Shown piece after piece: positions 35,583 to 43,651 of a stretch of 64,000 bases of DNA. Source of the stretch: Aulosira sp. FACHB-615 (GTDB lineage Bacteria; Cyanobacteriota; Cyanobacteriia; Cyanobacteriales; Nostocaceae); NCBI RefSeq assembly GCF_014698045.1, contig NZ_JACJSE010000006.1, positions 342,522 to 406,521 of the forward strand, written 5' to 3'. Position numbers and translations under genes: made by a program. The notes below the pieces were generated by a model that saw only the letters and a list, made by a program, of their open reading frames with translations, was not told the origin of the DNA and did not search any database. Positions within the stretch are counted from its first letter, which is position 1, and every line of letters starts with the position of its first letter.

Positions 35583-37328
35583 ATGCTCCAAGGATGGATT
35601 CAAATTGGACTAACGCTACTGATTGTAGTAGCCATAACTCCATTTTTTGGGCGATATATGGCGCGTGTTTATCAAGAGCGCAGCACATTTCTCGACCCAA
35701 TTTTAAACCCAATTGAACGCATACTTTACTCTTTAGTTGGCGTTCAGACTAAAGCAGAGATGACAGGCTGGCAATATGCCAGAGCCATTCTCTACAGCAA
35801 TATCGTTATGGGTTTGCTGATATTCTTCATTCTCATGAATCAAGGATGGCTACCCTTTAACCCAACAAAAATCCCTGCACCAACTTGGGATACAGCCCTA
35901 CACACAACAATTTCCTTTATTACTAACACCAACCAACAGCATTATTCTGGTGAAACATATTTGAGTTACGCCAGTCAAATGTGGGGGCTTGGTTATCACA
36001 TGTTTACCTCAGCCGCCACGGGTTTAGCAGTGGGAATTGCCTTTATTCGTGGGTTAACAGGTAGACCATTAGGTAACTTTTATGTAGATTTAATTCGCTC
36101 AATTACGCGAATTTTATTACCTATTTGTATTGTTGGTGGAATTGCATTGATGGCGGCTGGTGTTCCCGAAACCTTAGCAGGGCCAGTTGTATTCCCCACC
36201 TTAGAAGATTCTAGTGTAAGTCAGGCGATCGCTCTCGGCCCCGTTGCCCATTTTGAAATCATCAAACAACTCGGAGAAAACGGCGGCGGCTTTTTTGCCA
36301 TTAACTCAGCCCATCCCTTAGAAAATCCCAACGGATTTTCTAACTTAATTCAAATTGTGGCGATGTTATCAATTCCCACATCCTTGATTTATACCTACGG
36401 CTTATTTGCCAACAACACTAAACAAGCCTGGTTAGTTTACGGGATGGTGGGCGTAATTTACATCGTATTTATTATCATCACCGCCATTGGTGAATATAAC
36501 GGCAACCCCGCAGTCAACGCACTCTTAGGTAGTACCCAACCCAACTTAGAAGGTAAAGAAGTCCGCTTCGGCTGGGCGCAGTCAGCCTTATTTGCCGTCA
36601 GTACCACCGGAACCATGTGCGGTGCAGTCAACAGTTTACATGACTCCTTTATGCCCAACGGTGGTTTTGTCACCCTCTCCAATATGTTTTTACAAATAAT
36701 TTGGGGTGGACAAGGTACAGGTACAGCTTATTTATTTGCCTACCTAATTTTGGCAGTATTCGTCACAGGCTTAATGGTAGGACGCACACCAGAATTTCTC
36801 GGACGCAAAATCGAAAAGCGCGAGGTAGTACTAGCGAGTTTCTTGATTCTCCTAGTTCACCCCATCTCCATTATGATTCCTGCTGGTATTGCTTTAGCCT
36901 TCCCCGACCAACTAGCAGGAATCAGCAACCCTGGCTTTCATGGCTTTGCCCAAGTCCTTTATGAATATGCTTCGGCTGCGGCTAACAATGGTTCAGGCTT
37001 TGAAGGCTTAGGCGACTCCCAACCATCACCCATCGCCATTGCAGCAGGCGCAAAAACCACAGCAACCGCCCTCTGGTGGAACCTCAGCACTTGCTTCAGC
37101 CTCCTCGCCGGACGCTATATTCCCATCATCGGCTTACTCTTACTCGCCGATAGTATGTCTCGCAAACCCCAAGTCCCTTTCACCGTTGGCACATTACGCA
37201 CCGACACCGGACTATTTACAGGCGTAACCGCAGGCGTAATTTTAATTCTCGGCGCACTCACATTCTTTCCCGTCCTCGCCTTCGGCCCCATCGGTGAAGC
37301 CTTCTGGATAGCCAAAGGCATCGGCTAA
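35583..37328 (+). CDS. kdpA: K+-transporting ATPase subunit KdpA
   Basis: 581 residues, typical of the family, with about ten membrane segments. It forms the K+ selectivity filter and pore of the Kdp complex in the plasma membrane. Filter-loop motifs are visible: TNTNQQHYSGE (~114-124), GENGGGFFAINSAHP, STTGTMCGAVNS and NNGSGFEGL, all close to the E. coli forms. It is first in a kdpA-kdpB-kdpF/G-kdpC row; kdpB begins 53 bases after the stop. No strong ribosome-binding site is seen. Expression is likely under low K+ or osmotic control, perhaps via the divergent histidine kinase/regulator pair. Confidence 0.96.
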   Translation: MLQGWIQIGLTLLIVVAITPFFGRYMARVYQERSTFLDPILNPIERILYSLVGVQTKAEMTGWQYARAILYSNIVMGLLIFFILMNQGWLPFNPTKIPAPTWDTALHTTISFITNTNQQHYSGETYLSYASQMWGLGYHMFTSAATGLAVGIAFIRGLTGRPLGNFYVDLIRSITRILLPICIVGGIALMAAGVPETLAGPVVFPTLEDSSVSQAIALGPVAHFEIIKQLGENGGGFFAINSAHPLENPNGFSNLIQIVAMLSIPTSLIYTYGLFANNTKQAWLVYGMVGVIYIVFIIITAIGEYNGNPAVNALLGSTQPNLEGKEVRFGWAQSALFAVSTTGTMCGAVNSLHDSFMPNGGFVTLSNMFLQIIWGGQGTGTAYLFAYLILAVFVTGLMVGRTPEFLGRKIEKREVVLASFLILLVHPISIMIPAGIALAFPDQLAGISNPGFHGFAQVLYEYASAAANNGSGFEGLGDSQPSPIAIAAGAKTTATALWWNLSTCFSLLAGRYIPIIGLLLLADSMSRKPQVPFTVGTLRTDTGLFTGVTAGVILILGALTFFPVLAFGPIGEAFWIAKGIG

Positions 37329-37381
37329 GACAATACTCCTTTGCGCCTCCGCGTCTCTGCGTGAAAACATTCTCTCTTTCT

Positions 37382-39514
37382 ATGAAAACCAACACAACAC
37401 CTCGTCTTCCTCAAGGAACCCGTGACTCGCGCAAACATACCCCCAAAACAGATATGCGGGGACTCTACCAACGAGCGATTAAAGAGTCATTTCTTAAACT
37501 CCACCCAAAAATAGCTGTTCGTAACCCAGTCATGTTTATCGTCTGGGTAGGAACAATTGTTACCTTTCTCGTTACCCTCGACCCCAATTTATTCGGCACA
37601 ATTCAAGCAGATGTTAATCAACAACGCTTATTAAACGGTTTAATTACACTTATTCTGTTCTTCACCGTTGTCTTTGCCAACTTTGCCGAAGCCGTAGCCG
37701 AAGGACGCGGTAAAGCCCAGGCTGATTCCTTGCGCTCCACCCGTTCTGATACCGTTGCGAGTAAAATTCTTCCTGATGGTTCAATTCAAACAGTTAATTC
37801 TACAGAACTGCGACGTGGCGATTTAGTCAAAGTCGTAGCTAATAACATGATTCCCGCCGATGGCGAAGTGATTCAAGGTCTTGGTTCTGTAGATGAGTCA
37901 GCCATCACCGGAGAATCAGCCCCAGTACTCAAACAACCAGGTACAGATATTGCCAGTTCAGTTACAGGCGGTACGCGCTTGCTTTCTGATGAATTAACAA
38001 TTCGGATTACTGCTGATCCTGGTAAGGGTTTTATTGACCGCATGATTGCCTTGGTAGAAGGCGCAGAACGCACCAAAACACCTAACGAAATTGCCTTAAC
38101 GGTACTGTTAGCAGTATTAACCCAAGTCTTTTTAATTGTGGTGGCAACAATGCCGCCCTTTGTTAACTTTATTGCTAACTTTATCAGTACCATATTTGGT
38201 GCGGAAGCCGGTAACAGCTTACGGGCTGGTGCGAGTGTGGCGATTTTGATTTCATTATTAGTTGCTTTGATACCAACAACCATCGGTGGTTTACTCAGTG
38301 CGATCGGCATTGCAGGGATGGATAGAGTAGCGCAATTTAACGTGATTGCCACCTCTGGACGCGCCGTCGAAGCCTGTGGTGATATTAATACCCTAGTGCT
38401 AGATAAAACAGGTACAATCACCTTGGGCAACCGGATGGCGGATGAGTTTATCCCTGTCAACAGTTACACCATTGAAGATGTCGCCAGAGTTGCCCATGCT
38501 GCCAGTGTATTTGATGAAACACCAGAAGGGAGATCAATTGTCAAACTGGCAGATACTTATCGAGTGGGTGTAGATTTCGATATCAACCAAGCAGAAGGTG
38601 TAGAATTTTCTGCCAAAACCCGGATGAGTGGGACAAATCTCCCCAACGGTAAGCAAGTCCGTAAAGGGGCGGTAGATGCCATTAAAAGCTTTGTTCGCTC
38701 TCGTGGAGGCAAGATTGCTAGTGATGTTGATGCAGCTTATGAGCGAGTTTCGCGGTTAGGCGGTACACCCTTAGCCGTTTGTCAAGATGACCAAATTTTT
38801 GGGGTTATCTATCTCAAAGATATTGTTAAACCTGGTTTACGCGAAAGATTCGACCAACTCCGGCGGATGGGTGTCAAGACAATTATGCTCACAGGTGATA
38901 ACCGCATTACTGCTGGTGTGATTGCTCAAGAAGCTGGTGTTGATGATTTTATCGCTGAAGCCACACCAGAAGACAAAATTGGTGTAATTCGTGCCGAACA
39001 ATCTCAAGGTAAGTTAGTAGCGATGACCGGAGATGGTACTAATGATGCACCCGCATTAGCTCAAGCCAACGTGGGTTTAGCCATGAACTCTGGGACACAA
39101 GCTGCAAAAGAAGCCGCCAACATGGTGGATTTAGATTCTGACCCCACCAAGTTAATTGATTTGGTAACTATTGGTAAACAGTTATTAATTACCCGTGGGG
39201 CGTTAACTACTTTTTCTATTGCCAATGATATTGCTAAGTATTTCGCCATTATTCCCACTATCTTTGCGGCGGCGGGAATTGGCGCACTCAACATTATGGG
39301 ATTGAAAAGCGCCCAATCAGCAATTATCTCAGCCCTAATTTACAACGCCCTAATTATTCCGGTACTGATTCCTTTAGCACTAACGGGAGTCAAATTCCGT
39401 CCCCTGACAGCAGATCAATTATTAAGACGCAACATTTTCATTTATGGTTTGGGTGGAATTGTTGCACCTTTTATTGCCATCAAATTAATTGATGTCATCC
39501 TACCTTTGTCTTGA
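37382..39514 (+). CDS. kdpB: K+-transporting ATPase subunit KdpB
   Basis: 710 residues from the ATG at 37382. A GTG seven codons upstream (37361) is in frame but lies in a common intergenic repeat, so I prefer the ATG. It is a P-type ATPase: TGES in the actuator domain, phosphorylated Asp341 in DKTGTITLGNRMA, and TGDGTNDAPALAQ at the hinge. KdpB hydrolyses ATP to drive K+ through KdpA. The N-terminal extension (~45 residues before the first membrane helix) is longer than in E. coli, as is common in cyanobacteria. A 147-bp gap with tctgcgttta repeats separates it from the next small subunit. Confidence 0.96.
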   Translation: MKTNTTPRLPQGTRDSRKHTPKTDMRGLYQRAIKESFLKLHPKIAVRNPVMFIVWVGTIVTFLVTLDPNLFGTIQADVNQQRLLNGLITLILFFTVVFANFAEAVAEGRGKAQADSLRSTRSDTVASKILPDGSIQTVNSTELRRGDLVKVVANNMIPADGEVIQGLGSVDESAITGESAPVLKQPGTDIASSVTGGTRLLSDELTIRITADPGKGFIDRMIALVEGAERTKTPNEIALTVLLAVLTQVFLIVVATMPPFVNFIANFISTIFGAEAGNSLRAGASVAILISLLVALIPTTIGGLLSAIGIAGMDRVAQFNVIATSGRAVEACGDINTLVLDKTGTITLGNRMADEFIPVNSYTIEDVARVAHAASVFDETPEGRSIVKLADTYRVGVDFDINQAEGVEFSAKTRMSGTNLPNGKQVRKGAVDAIKSFVRSRGGKIASDVDAAYERVSRLGGTPLAVCQDDQIFGVIYLKDIVKPGLRERFDQLRRMGVKTIMLTGDNRITAGVIAQEAGVDDFIAEATPEDKIGVIRAEQSQGKLVAMTGDGTNDAPALAQANVGLAMNSGTQAAKEAANMVDLDSDPTKLIDLVTIGKQLLITRGALTTFSIANDIAKYFAIIPTIFAAAGIGALNIMGLKSAQSAIISALIYNALIIPVLIPLALTGVKFRPLTADQLLRRNIFIYGLGGIVAPFIAIKLIDVILPLS

Positions 39515-39560
39515 TAAGAGGGAGTGGGGAATAGGGAATCGTCTGCTGAAATACCATTTA

Positions 39561-39605
39561 TCTGTTTTCATCTGCGTTTATCTGCGTTTATCTGCGGTTA
39601 ATTAT
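39561..39605. repeat. Tandem tctgcgttta-type repeat
   Basis: Three tandem units of atctgcgttt end in tctgcggttaatta. The same family appears near 1425-1460, 6280-6410, 35165-35205, 55725-55760 and 61340-61370. Confidence 0.7.
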
Positions 39606-39661
39606 TCTTTCTTGTACCTCACCATCATAAGAACCACTATATTTTTGAGTGGAATAGTTGT

Positions 39662-39913
39662 ATGAAATCTTTTCGTTTACCTCAAATATTGACAGAAATA
39701 ATTGATTTTATGGCTGATTACCGCATTCCAAGATTACCTTTATATATCTTTTTGGGAATGTGTTTAAACATCGTGGTTGCGCCTGTTGTTTATGCTGCCA
39801 CCGGAGAAAGTTTTTCCCATGTTCAAGCTTGGTCACTAGGTCTGTTAGGGCTAGTAACTTTGAGCCTTTCTACTTATTTATTTTTTGTTATGTTTGTCCC
39901 GGAGAAATTCTAA
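39662..39913 (+). CDS. kdpF: Small Kdp subunit (KdpF/KdpG-like)
   Basis: 83 residues with two membrane segments (~28-47, 57-76). The C-terminus, LSTYLFFVMFVPEKF, resembles KdpF (single helix then a PEKF-type tail), but the N-terminal half is an extra helix. Filamentous cyanobacteria are reported to carry an ORF called kdpG between kdpB and kdpC, and this fits that slot. KdpF stabilises the complex in E. coli. The stop TAA overlaps the kdpC ATG by one base, pointing to translational coupling. Whether it should be called F or G is a naming matter; subunit identity is likely. Confidence 0.8.
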   Translation: MKSFRLPQILTEIIDFMADYRIPRLPLYIFLGMCLNIVVAPVVYAATGESFSHVQAWSLGLLGLVTLSLSTYLFFVMFVPEKF

Positions 39914-40557
39914 TGAGTTTTGCACGCGAAGTTAACAGAGCCATTCGTTCTACTTTAGTTCTTTGGGTAATTGGCGCTATTATCTATCCCTTGGCGATGA
40001 TTGGTATTGGACAGATTATTTTGCCATTTCAAGTCAATGGTAGTTTGATTAAAAATAGCCAAGGTCAAGTAATTGGCTCTAGTTTAATTGGTCAACCTTT
40101 CACTTCTGAAAAATATTTTAATAGTCGTCCTAGTACTACCAGTTACAGTACTGCTGACCCGAAAAAAGATGATGCTGGAGTATTAAAAACTGGGGTTTCT
40201 GGTGCGAGTAATTTAGCACCAAGTAATTCAGCATTGATTGAACGTATCAAAGGTAAAGATGATCCCGACCCCAGCAAACGTGTTGAAGGTGATTTAAATC
40301 GGTTAAAAAAAGCAGGTATTCAACCTACTGCCGATTTAGTTTACACCTCTGCGTCCAGTCTTGACCCCCACATTACCCCGGAAGCTGCCAAAGCACAAGT
40401 TAACCGTGTAGCCAAAGCGCGAGGACTCCAACCCCAACAGTTAGAAACTTTGATTGCTCAAAATACCGATGGTCGCTTTTTGGGGATTTTTGGTGAACCA
40501 GGAGTTAATGTTTTGCAATTAAATTTAGCTTTGGATGCGTTAAAATCTGCAAGTTAG
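39913..40557 (+). CDS. kdpC: K+-transporting ATPase subunit KdpC
   Basis: 214 residues. It has one N-terminal membrane helix (~13-35), then a soluble domain with SSLIGQPF and YFNSRPS (the conserved FxSRPS region) and an SSLDPHITPEAA motif near 150-160. KdpC supports KdpA-KdpB assembly and ATP affinity. The start is fixed by the ATG overlapping the upstream TAA, with GGAGAA inside the preceding gene as its binding site. The linker after SRPS is longer than in E. coli. A small ORF begins two bases after its stop. Confidence 0.95.
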   Translation: MSFAREVNRAIRSTLVLWVIGAIIYPLAMIGIGQIILPFQVNGSLIKNSQGQVIGSSLIGQPFTSEKYFNSRPSTTSYSTADPKKDDAGVLKTGVSGASNLAPSNSALIERIKGKDDPDPSKRVEGDLNRLKKAGIQPTADLVYTSASSLDPHITPEAAKAQVNRVAKARGLQPQQLETLIAQNTDGRFLGIFGEPGVNVLQLNLALDALKSAS

Positions 40558-40559
40558 TT

Positions 40560-40832
40560 ATGATTTTCTGCCCGAAACTTTTCCTGTTCACACCCGAAAA
40601 AATGAAGTTAATTATCTGCTTGAGCTTTGTTGCGTGGATGGTAATAATATCTAGTTATTCCTGGTTAATGCTAGGAATAAAATATCAATACTTTTCCCGA
40701 TTAGCAGATATTAACTTAATCCCAGATACCCCAGAAACAAAACTTCTGCAACGAGAACGGGGTGGTATTCGACGGGTAAGAAATCAAGAGATTGCTAATA
40801 AAATGAATGCTAGTTTGAGCAAATTAGTATAA
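40560..40832 (+). CDS. Small membrane protein of unknown function
   Basis: 90 residues starting two bases after the kdpC stop and probably in the same operon. One hydrophobic helix (~16-42) is followed by a basic, charged tail with LLQRERGGIRRVRNQEI. I do not recognise it. Its slot, right after kdpC, is where some filamentous cyanobacteria have a truncated kdpD, but it shows no KdpD motif. An internal ATG (MKLIICL, residue 15) is an alternative start that would leave the helix intact. A role as accessory Kdp peptide is inference only. Confidence 0.65.
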   Translation: MIFCPKLFLFTPEKMKLIICLSFVAWMVIISSYSWLMLGIKYQYFSRLADINLIPDTPETKLLQRERGGIRRVRNQEIANKMNASLSKLV

Positions 40833-40895
40833 GTTACTGTTTGCAGTTGATTTTATGTTGCGATCGCACCTCTATTTAGTCAAGCAAAGATATTT

Positions 40896-42356
40896 ATGAA
40901 ACAGAAAGAAACTATCTTCGTTATTCCTACTCACCGCCTCAGAGATGTAGCCGAAACTATTGAAAAATATGATGAAAATTTCTGGGCTAATGGTCACGCA
41001 GTCAAAATGATCGTTTTTGATGATTCCAGTATTGCCAATTACGAAAAATATTATCCCCTTCTTGAACAAACAAAAACCGTCAATGATGTTTTTTATGTCG
41101 GCCCCCACGAAAAAGAAAAGTTTATTAATTTTTTAAACGAGAGACTACACGATAAAAAACTAGAATCGCTTGTCAAAAATTTATTTCGGCCTAGTTATGG
41201 TGGAAATCGTAACTTTACACTCATGTATACCCTGGGACATTTAATGGTTAGTGCCGATGATGATATGCGCCCAGATGCACTGATTGAAACTAGCCCAGAG
41301 TCTTTATCAAATGATGAAATATGTCGAGGTAAACTCATCAAAGCTGAACAGAAAGATGGCTATATTCATAAATCTTTTGATATCCTCACAGCTTTTGGTG
41401 ATGTTCTAGGGAAAAAAGTCAGTCATGTCCCCGAAAACTTTGAGATGGGAGAATATTTGATTGATACAGCAATGGATTTAGAAACCAACACCACAAAAGG
41501 TTACTTTACTGAAAACTCTCTTTTAGTCCAAAAGGGAACAGTTTTTAATAATGCTGTTGTTAAAATTGCCCAGACATTCCGTACTGGCACTAATGATATT
41601 GATACACTTGATTTTGTTCATCTGTATCTCAATGACGAAAATCAAATTAGTCCCAATGACCTGAATGATTTTTATATTTTGACTAATTTTAGACCTGTGA
41701 TTACTAATAAAAACTGGCGGATGGATTGTGGCGTAGCTGGATATGATAATCAGCTAGGTTTACCGCCATTTTTCCCAACCCGATTAAGGTTTGAAGATTA
41801 CATATATCGGTTGTGGATACAGCAAGAAGGTATTGTCGCGGCTCACGTTGATGCTGTTCAGAACCATATTCGGAATAATTACATGCGAAATCCACTCGCT
41901 AGTGAAATATTCAATGAAGAAATATGCAGTCTACTCAAAAAGAAAATTAAAGATAGCTTATATCATCTTGATGATTTGAGTATCAAATTTGACTATTCTG
42001 GTGAAGTGACTTTACTAGATTCTGAGGAAATTCTGGAAAAAATTTCTGCTATTTATCATCAAGTGATCAAAGAATCGCAATCTACTCAAAATGAAGAAAG
42101 AAAACAGTCTCTACAATTATTTGCTAATAACTTATCAAGAGTATTTTATGGGTTTGAGCCGGATTTCTTTCAACAAAATGTCTCCCGTATTGTGGATGAT
42201 GTAATTAGTCAGTTTCATGCTTCTTTAGAAATTTGGCCTACTTTAGTGGAAATCTGTTACTTGTATAAAGATAAAAAGAACCTACCGCAAGTTCGGGTAA
42301 AAAACAATAAACTGAAATCCAGAAATGGTTCGAGATTTGGTGAAGTTTTAGTCTAA
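40896..42356 (+). CDS. Glycosyltransferase-2-like protein
   Basis: 486 residues. The N-terminal part resembles a GT2 fold: an IFVIPTHRL start strand, FDDSS near residue 47, GGNRNFTLMYTLG and a VSADDDMRPD motif (~125-134) giving a DxD-like metal site. The rest is less typical: RFEDYIYRLWIQQEG recalls the acceptor-side ED motif of GT2 enzymes, while the last ~150 residues are helical and unrecognised. No membrane helices are evident. Substrate and acceptor are unknown. It starts 63 bp after the small Kdp-linked ORF, and a conserved small gene follows four bases after its stop, so those two are likely cotranscribed. Confidence 0.7.
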   Translation: MKQKETIFVIPTHRLRDVAETIEKYDENFWANGHAVKMIVFDDSSIANYEKYYPLLEQTKTVNDVFYVGPHEKEKFINFLNERLHDKKLESLVKNLFRPSYGGNRNFTLMYTLGHLMVSADDDMRPDALIETSPESLSNDEICRGKLIKAEQKDGYIHKSFDILTAFGDVLGKKVSHVPENFEMGEYLIDTAMDLETNTTKGYFTENSLLVQKGTVFNNAVVKIAQTFRTGTNDIDTLDFVHLYLNDENQISPNDLNDFYILTNFRPVITNKNWRMDCGVAGYDNQLGLPPFFPTRLRFEDYIYRLWIQQEGIVAAHVDAVQNHIRNNYMRNPLASEIFNEEICSLLKKKIKDSLYHLDDLSIKFDYSGEVTLLDSEEILEKISAIYHQVIKESQSTQNEERKQSLQLFANNLSRVFYGFEPDFFQQNVSRIVDDVISQFHASLEIWPTLVEICYLYKDKKNLPQVRVKNNKLKSRNGSRFGEVLV

Positions 42357-42360
42357 ATAT

Positions 42361-42612
42361 ATGCCAGAATATCATCAGCCAGAGAAAAATAATTTTCTTT
42401 ATCCTTGCACTCGCTACTACGGAAAAGTCAAACCAGAAAATTTGGTTTTTCATAGCAATCTACAAGAATTTGCTCAAAAAGTGGGTTACATAGCTGGATT
42501 AGAAACAGGTGGAAAGCTATCTTTAGAAGAAGCATACGAACAGATTACTAAGCTTTGGCAACAATTACAATACAGCAAGCAAGAATTGGGTGTTGGTGCA
42601 GATTTACCCTAA
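42361..42612 (+). CDS. Small conserved cyanobacterial protein (DUF7219-like)
   Basis: 83 residues, soluble, with FLYPCTRYYGKVKPENL near the start and a helical second half (ETGGKLSLEEAYEQI, LWQQLQYSKQELG). It resembles a small cyanobacterial family that I recall as DUF7219, a label I cannot check. Function is unknown. It begins four bases after the GT2-like gene and looks cotranscribed with it. Two hairpin elements follow. Confidence 0.7.
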   Translation: MPEYHQPEKNNFLYPCTRYYGKVKPENLVFHSNLQEFAQKVGYIAGLETGGKLSLEEAYEQITKLWQQLQYSKQELGVGADLP

Positions 42613-42688
42613 ATATTTAGGTTGATGTTAGTAGGAATTACCTAAATATTTTATTGCTAAAGATTGCATATTTGCATAAGAATTTATC

Positions 42689-42789
42689 AGTCAGAAGTCA
42701 GAATCCAGAATGAGGTGAATCAAGGTTGTAATAGACAGAACTTTTCATTGTCTATAACCATGATTCATCAACTGCGATCGCTTCTGACT
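42689..42789. repeat. Long imperfect hairpin element
   Basis: agtcagaag (42689-42697) pairs with cttctgact (42781-42789). Inside, tgaatcaaggtt and atagaca (42716-42737) face tgtctat and aaccatgattca (42749-42767). It is MITE-like or an RNA structure downstream of the 42361 gene. Confidence 0.6.
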
Positions 42790-42821
42790 TTTGTATTTTA
42801 AATACTTACATCAAGGTCATT

Positions 42822-42869
42822 ATAAAATAAACAGATGTTTAGTTATAACTAAACATCTGTTTATTTTAT
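42822..42869. repeat. Perfect 48-bp palindrome
   Basis: The left half 42822-42845 (ending acagatgtttagtta) and right half 42846-42869 (starting taactaaacatctgt) are exact reverse complements with no spacer. It could be a bidirectional terminator (its arms end in runs of T on either strand) or an extruding cruciform. It and the neighbouring hairpin occupy most of the 42613-42961 gap. Confidence 0.8.
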
Positions 42870-42961
42870 TCATAACGTTTAATTTTCAGGAATATATATC
42901 CTTATATCTAGATTTTTGATTTAAAAAAATGCAGAATAATATCTAGAATTAAAAATACTTT

Positions 42962-43294
42962 ATGCTTGAAAATCAAAGTTTTATCGAACCTAGTTTATTT
43001 GGTGTTTACATTCAATCAAATAGTATTTACTGTGGGATTCATTTAGCTAAGGTTACTTTACCTGATCAATGTACTTTTCTCGGTATTTTAAGGGCAGGTC
43101 AAATCATTCCTCTACAATCTAATCCAGAGATTTATGCTGGAGATTATATTCTAGCGATCGCACTTAATCCAATGATGGTTCCCGCACTCAAAGTTACTCT
43201 CAAAAAAATCCATTCTGTTTACTATTCTCTCAGCAACTGCTTGCTAGAAGCTCGACCACATTACATTAGTAATTACTCTCGTGATTTTAATTAA
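42962..43294 (+). CDS. Stand-alone RCK_C (TrkA-C) domain protein
   Basis: 110 residues. The middle (~28-80) reads like an RCK_C/TrkA-C domain: LAKVTLPDQCTFLGILRAGQ, IIPLQSNPEIYAGDYILAIAL. This is the ligand-binding regulatory module of K+ channels and cation transporters. No nucleotide-binding RCK_N domain and no membrane helix is attached, so it probably works in trans or is a remnant. It lies ~2.4 kb after kdpC on the same strand, which hints at a link to cation transport. Ligand and partner are unknown. Confidence 0.7.
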   Translation: MLENQSFIEPSLFGVYIQSNSIYCGIHLAKVTLPDQCTFLGILRAGQIIPLQSNPEIYAGDYILAIALNPMMVPALKVTLKKIHSVYYSLSNCLLEARPHYISNYSRDFN

Positions 43295-43354
43295 ATCTCT
43301 ATTTTTGAATAATGTAATGTGAAGCTAAAAAAATAACAATGTGTAGATAAAAGC

Positions 43355-43606
43355 ATGTCTTTTTTAATAGTGTGTTTAGCATCTGCTTTTTTAGTTGCAG
43401 CTTTGGCATTTTTGGTATTTATCGTTTTAGAGCTTTGTTTAATTGTCCAAAAGAGAATTAAAAAAATCAGAGTAAATCAAATTCCGAAATGTCCTTGTTA
43501 CCATTGTCGTTTCTTTGATGCAAACCCTTACATTAAATGTGTGGTTAATCCTTCGCTGGTTTTAACAAAGAAAGCTTTTAACTGCTTAGATTACCAATCT
43601 AAATAA
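43355..43606 (+). CDS. Small single-span membrane protein with Cys cluster
   Basis: 83 residues. A strongly hydrophobic N-terminus (~3-33, one or two helices) is followed by a basic stretch (QKRIKKIRVNQIPK) and a compact C-terminal part with five cysteines: CPCYHC (47-52), C62 and C76. The positive-inside rule puts the Cys part in the cytoplasm. A spaced Cys set on this scale could bind zinc or an iron-sulfur centre, but I know no family that fits well. It sits between the RCK_C protein and the pentapeptide-repeat gene, all on the plus strand. Confidence 0.65.
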   Translation: MSFLIVCLASAFLVAALAFLVFIVLELCLIVQKRIKKIRVNQIPKCPCYHCRFFDANPYIKCVVNPSLVLTKKAFNCLDYQSK

Positions 43607-43651
43607 ATTATTGTAGCTATTTTTATAAGTTCTTTTATTGGGTTGGAAAAT

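Noticed and set aside
37873..38460. 195-codon open frame antisense to kdpB
   Set aside because: It lies wholly inside the strongly supported kdpB gene and its residue pattern is that of a shadow frame.
39760..39912. 51-codon N-terminal extension of kdpC
   Set aside because: It overlaps the small Kdp subunit in another frame; the ATG at 39913 with GGAGAA and the KdpC N-terminus fits far better.
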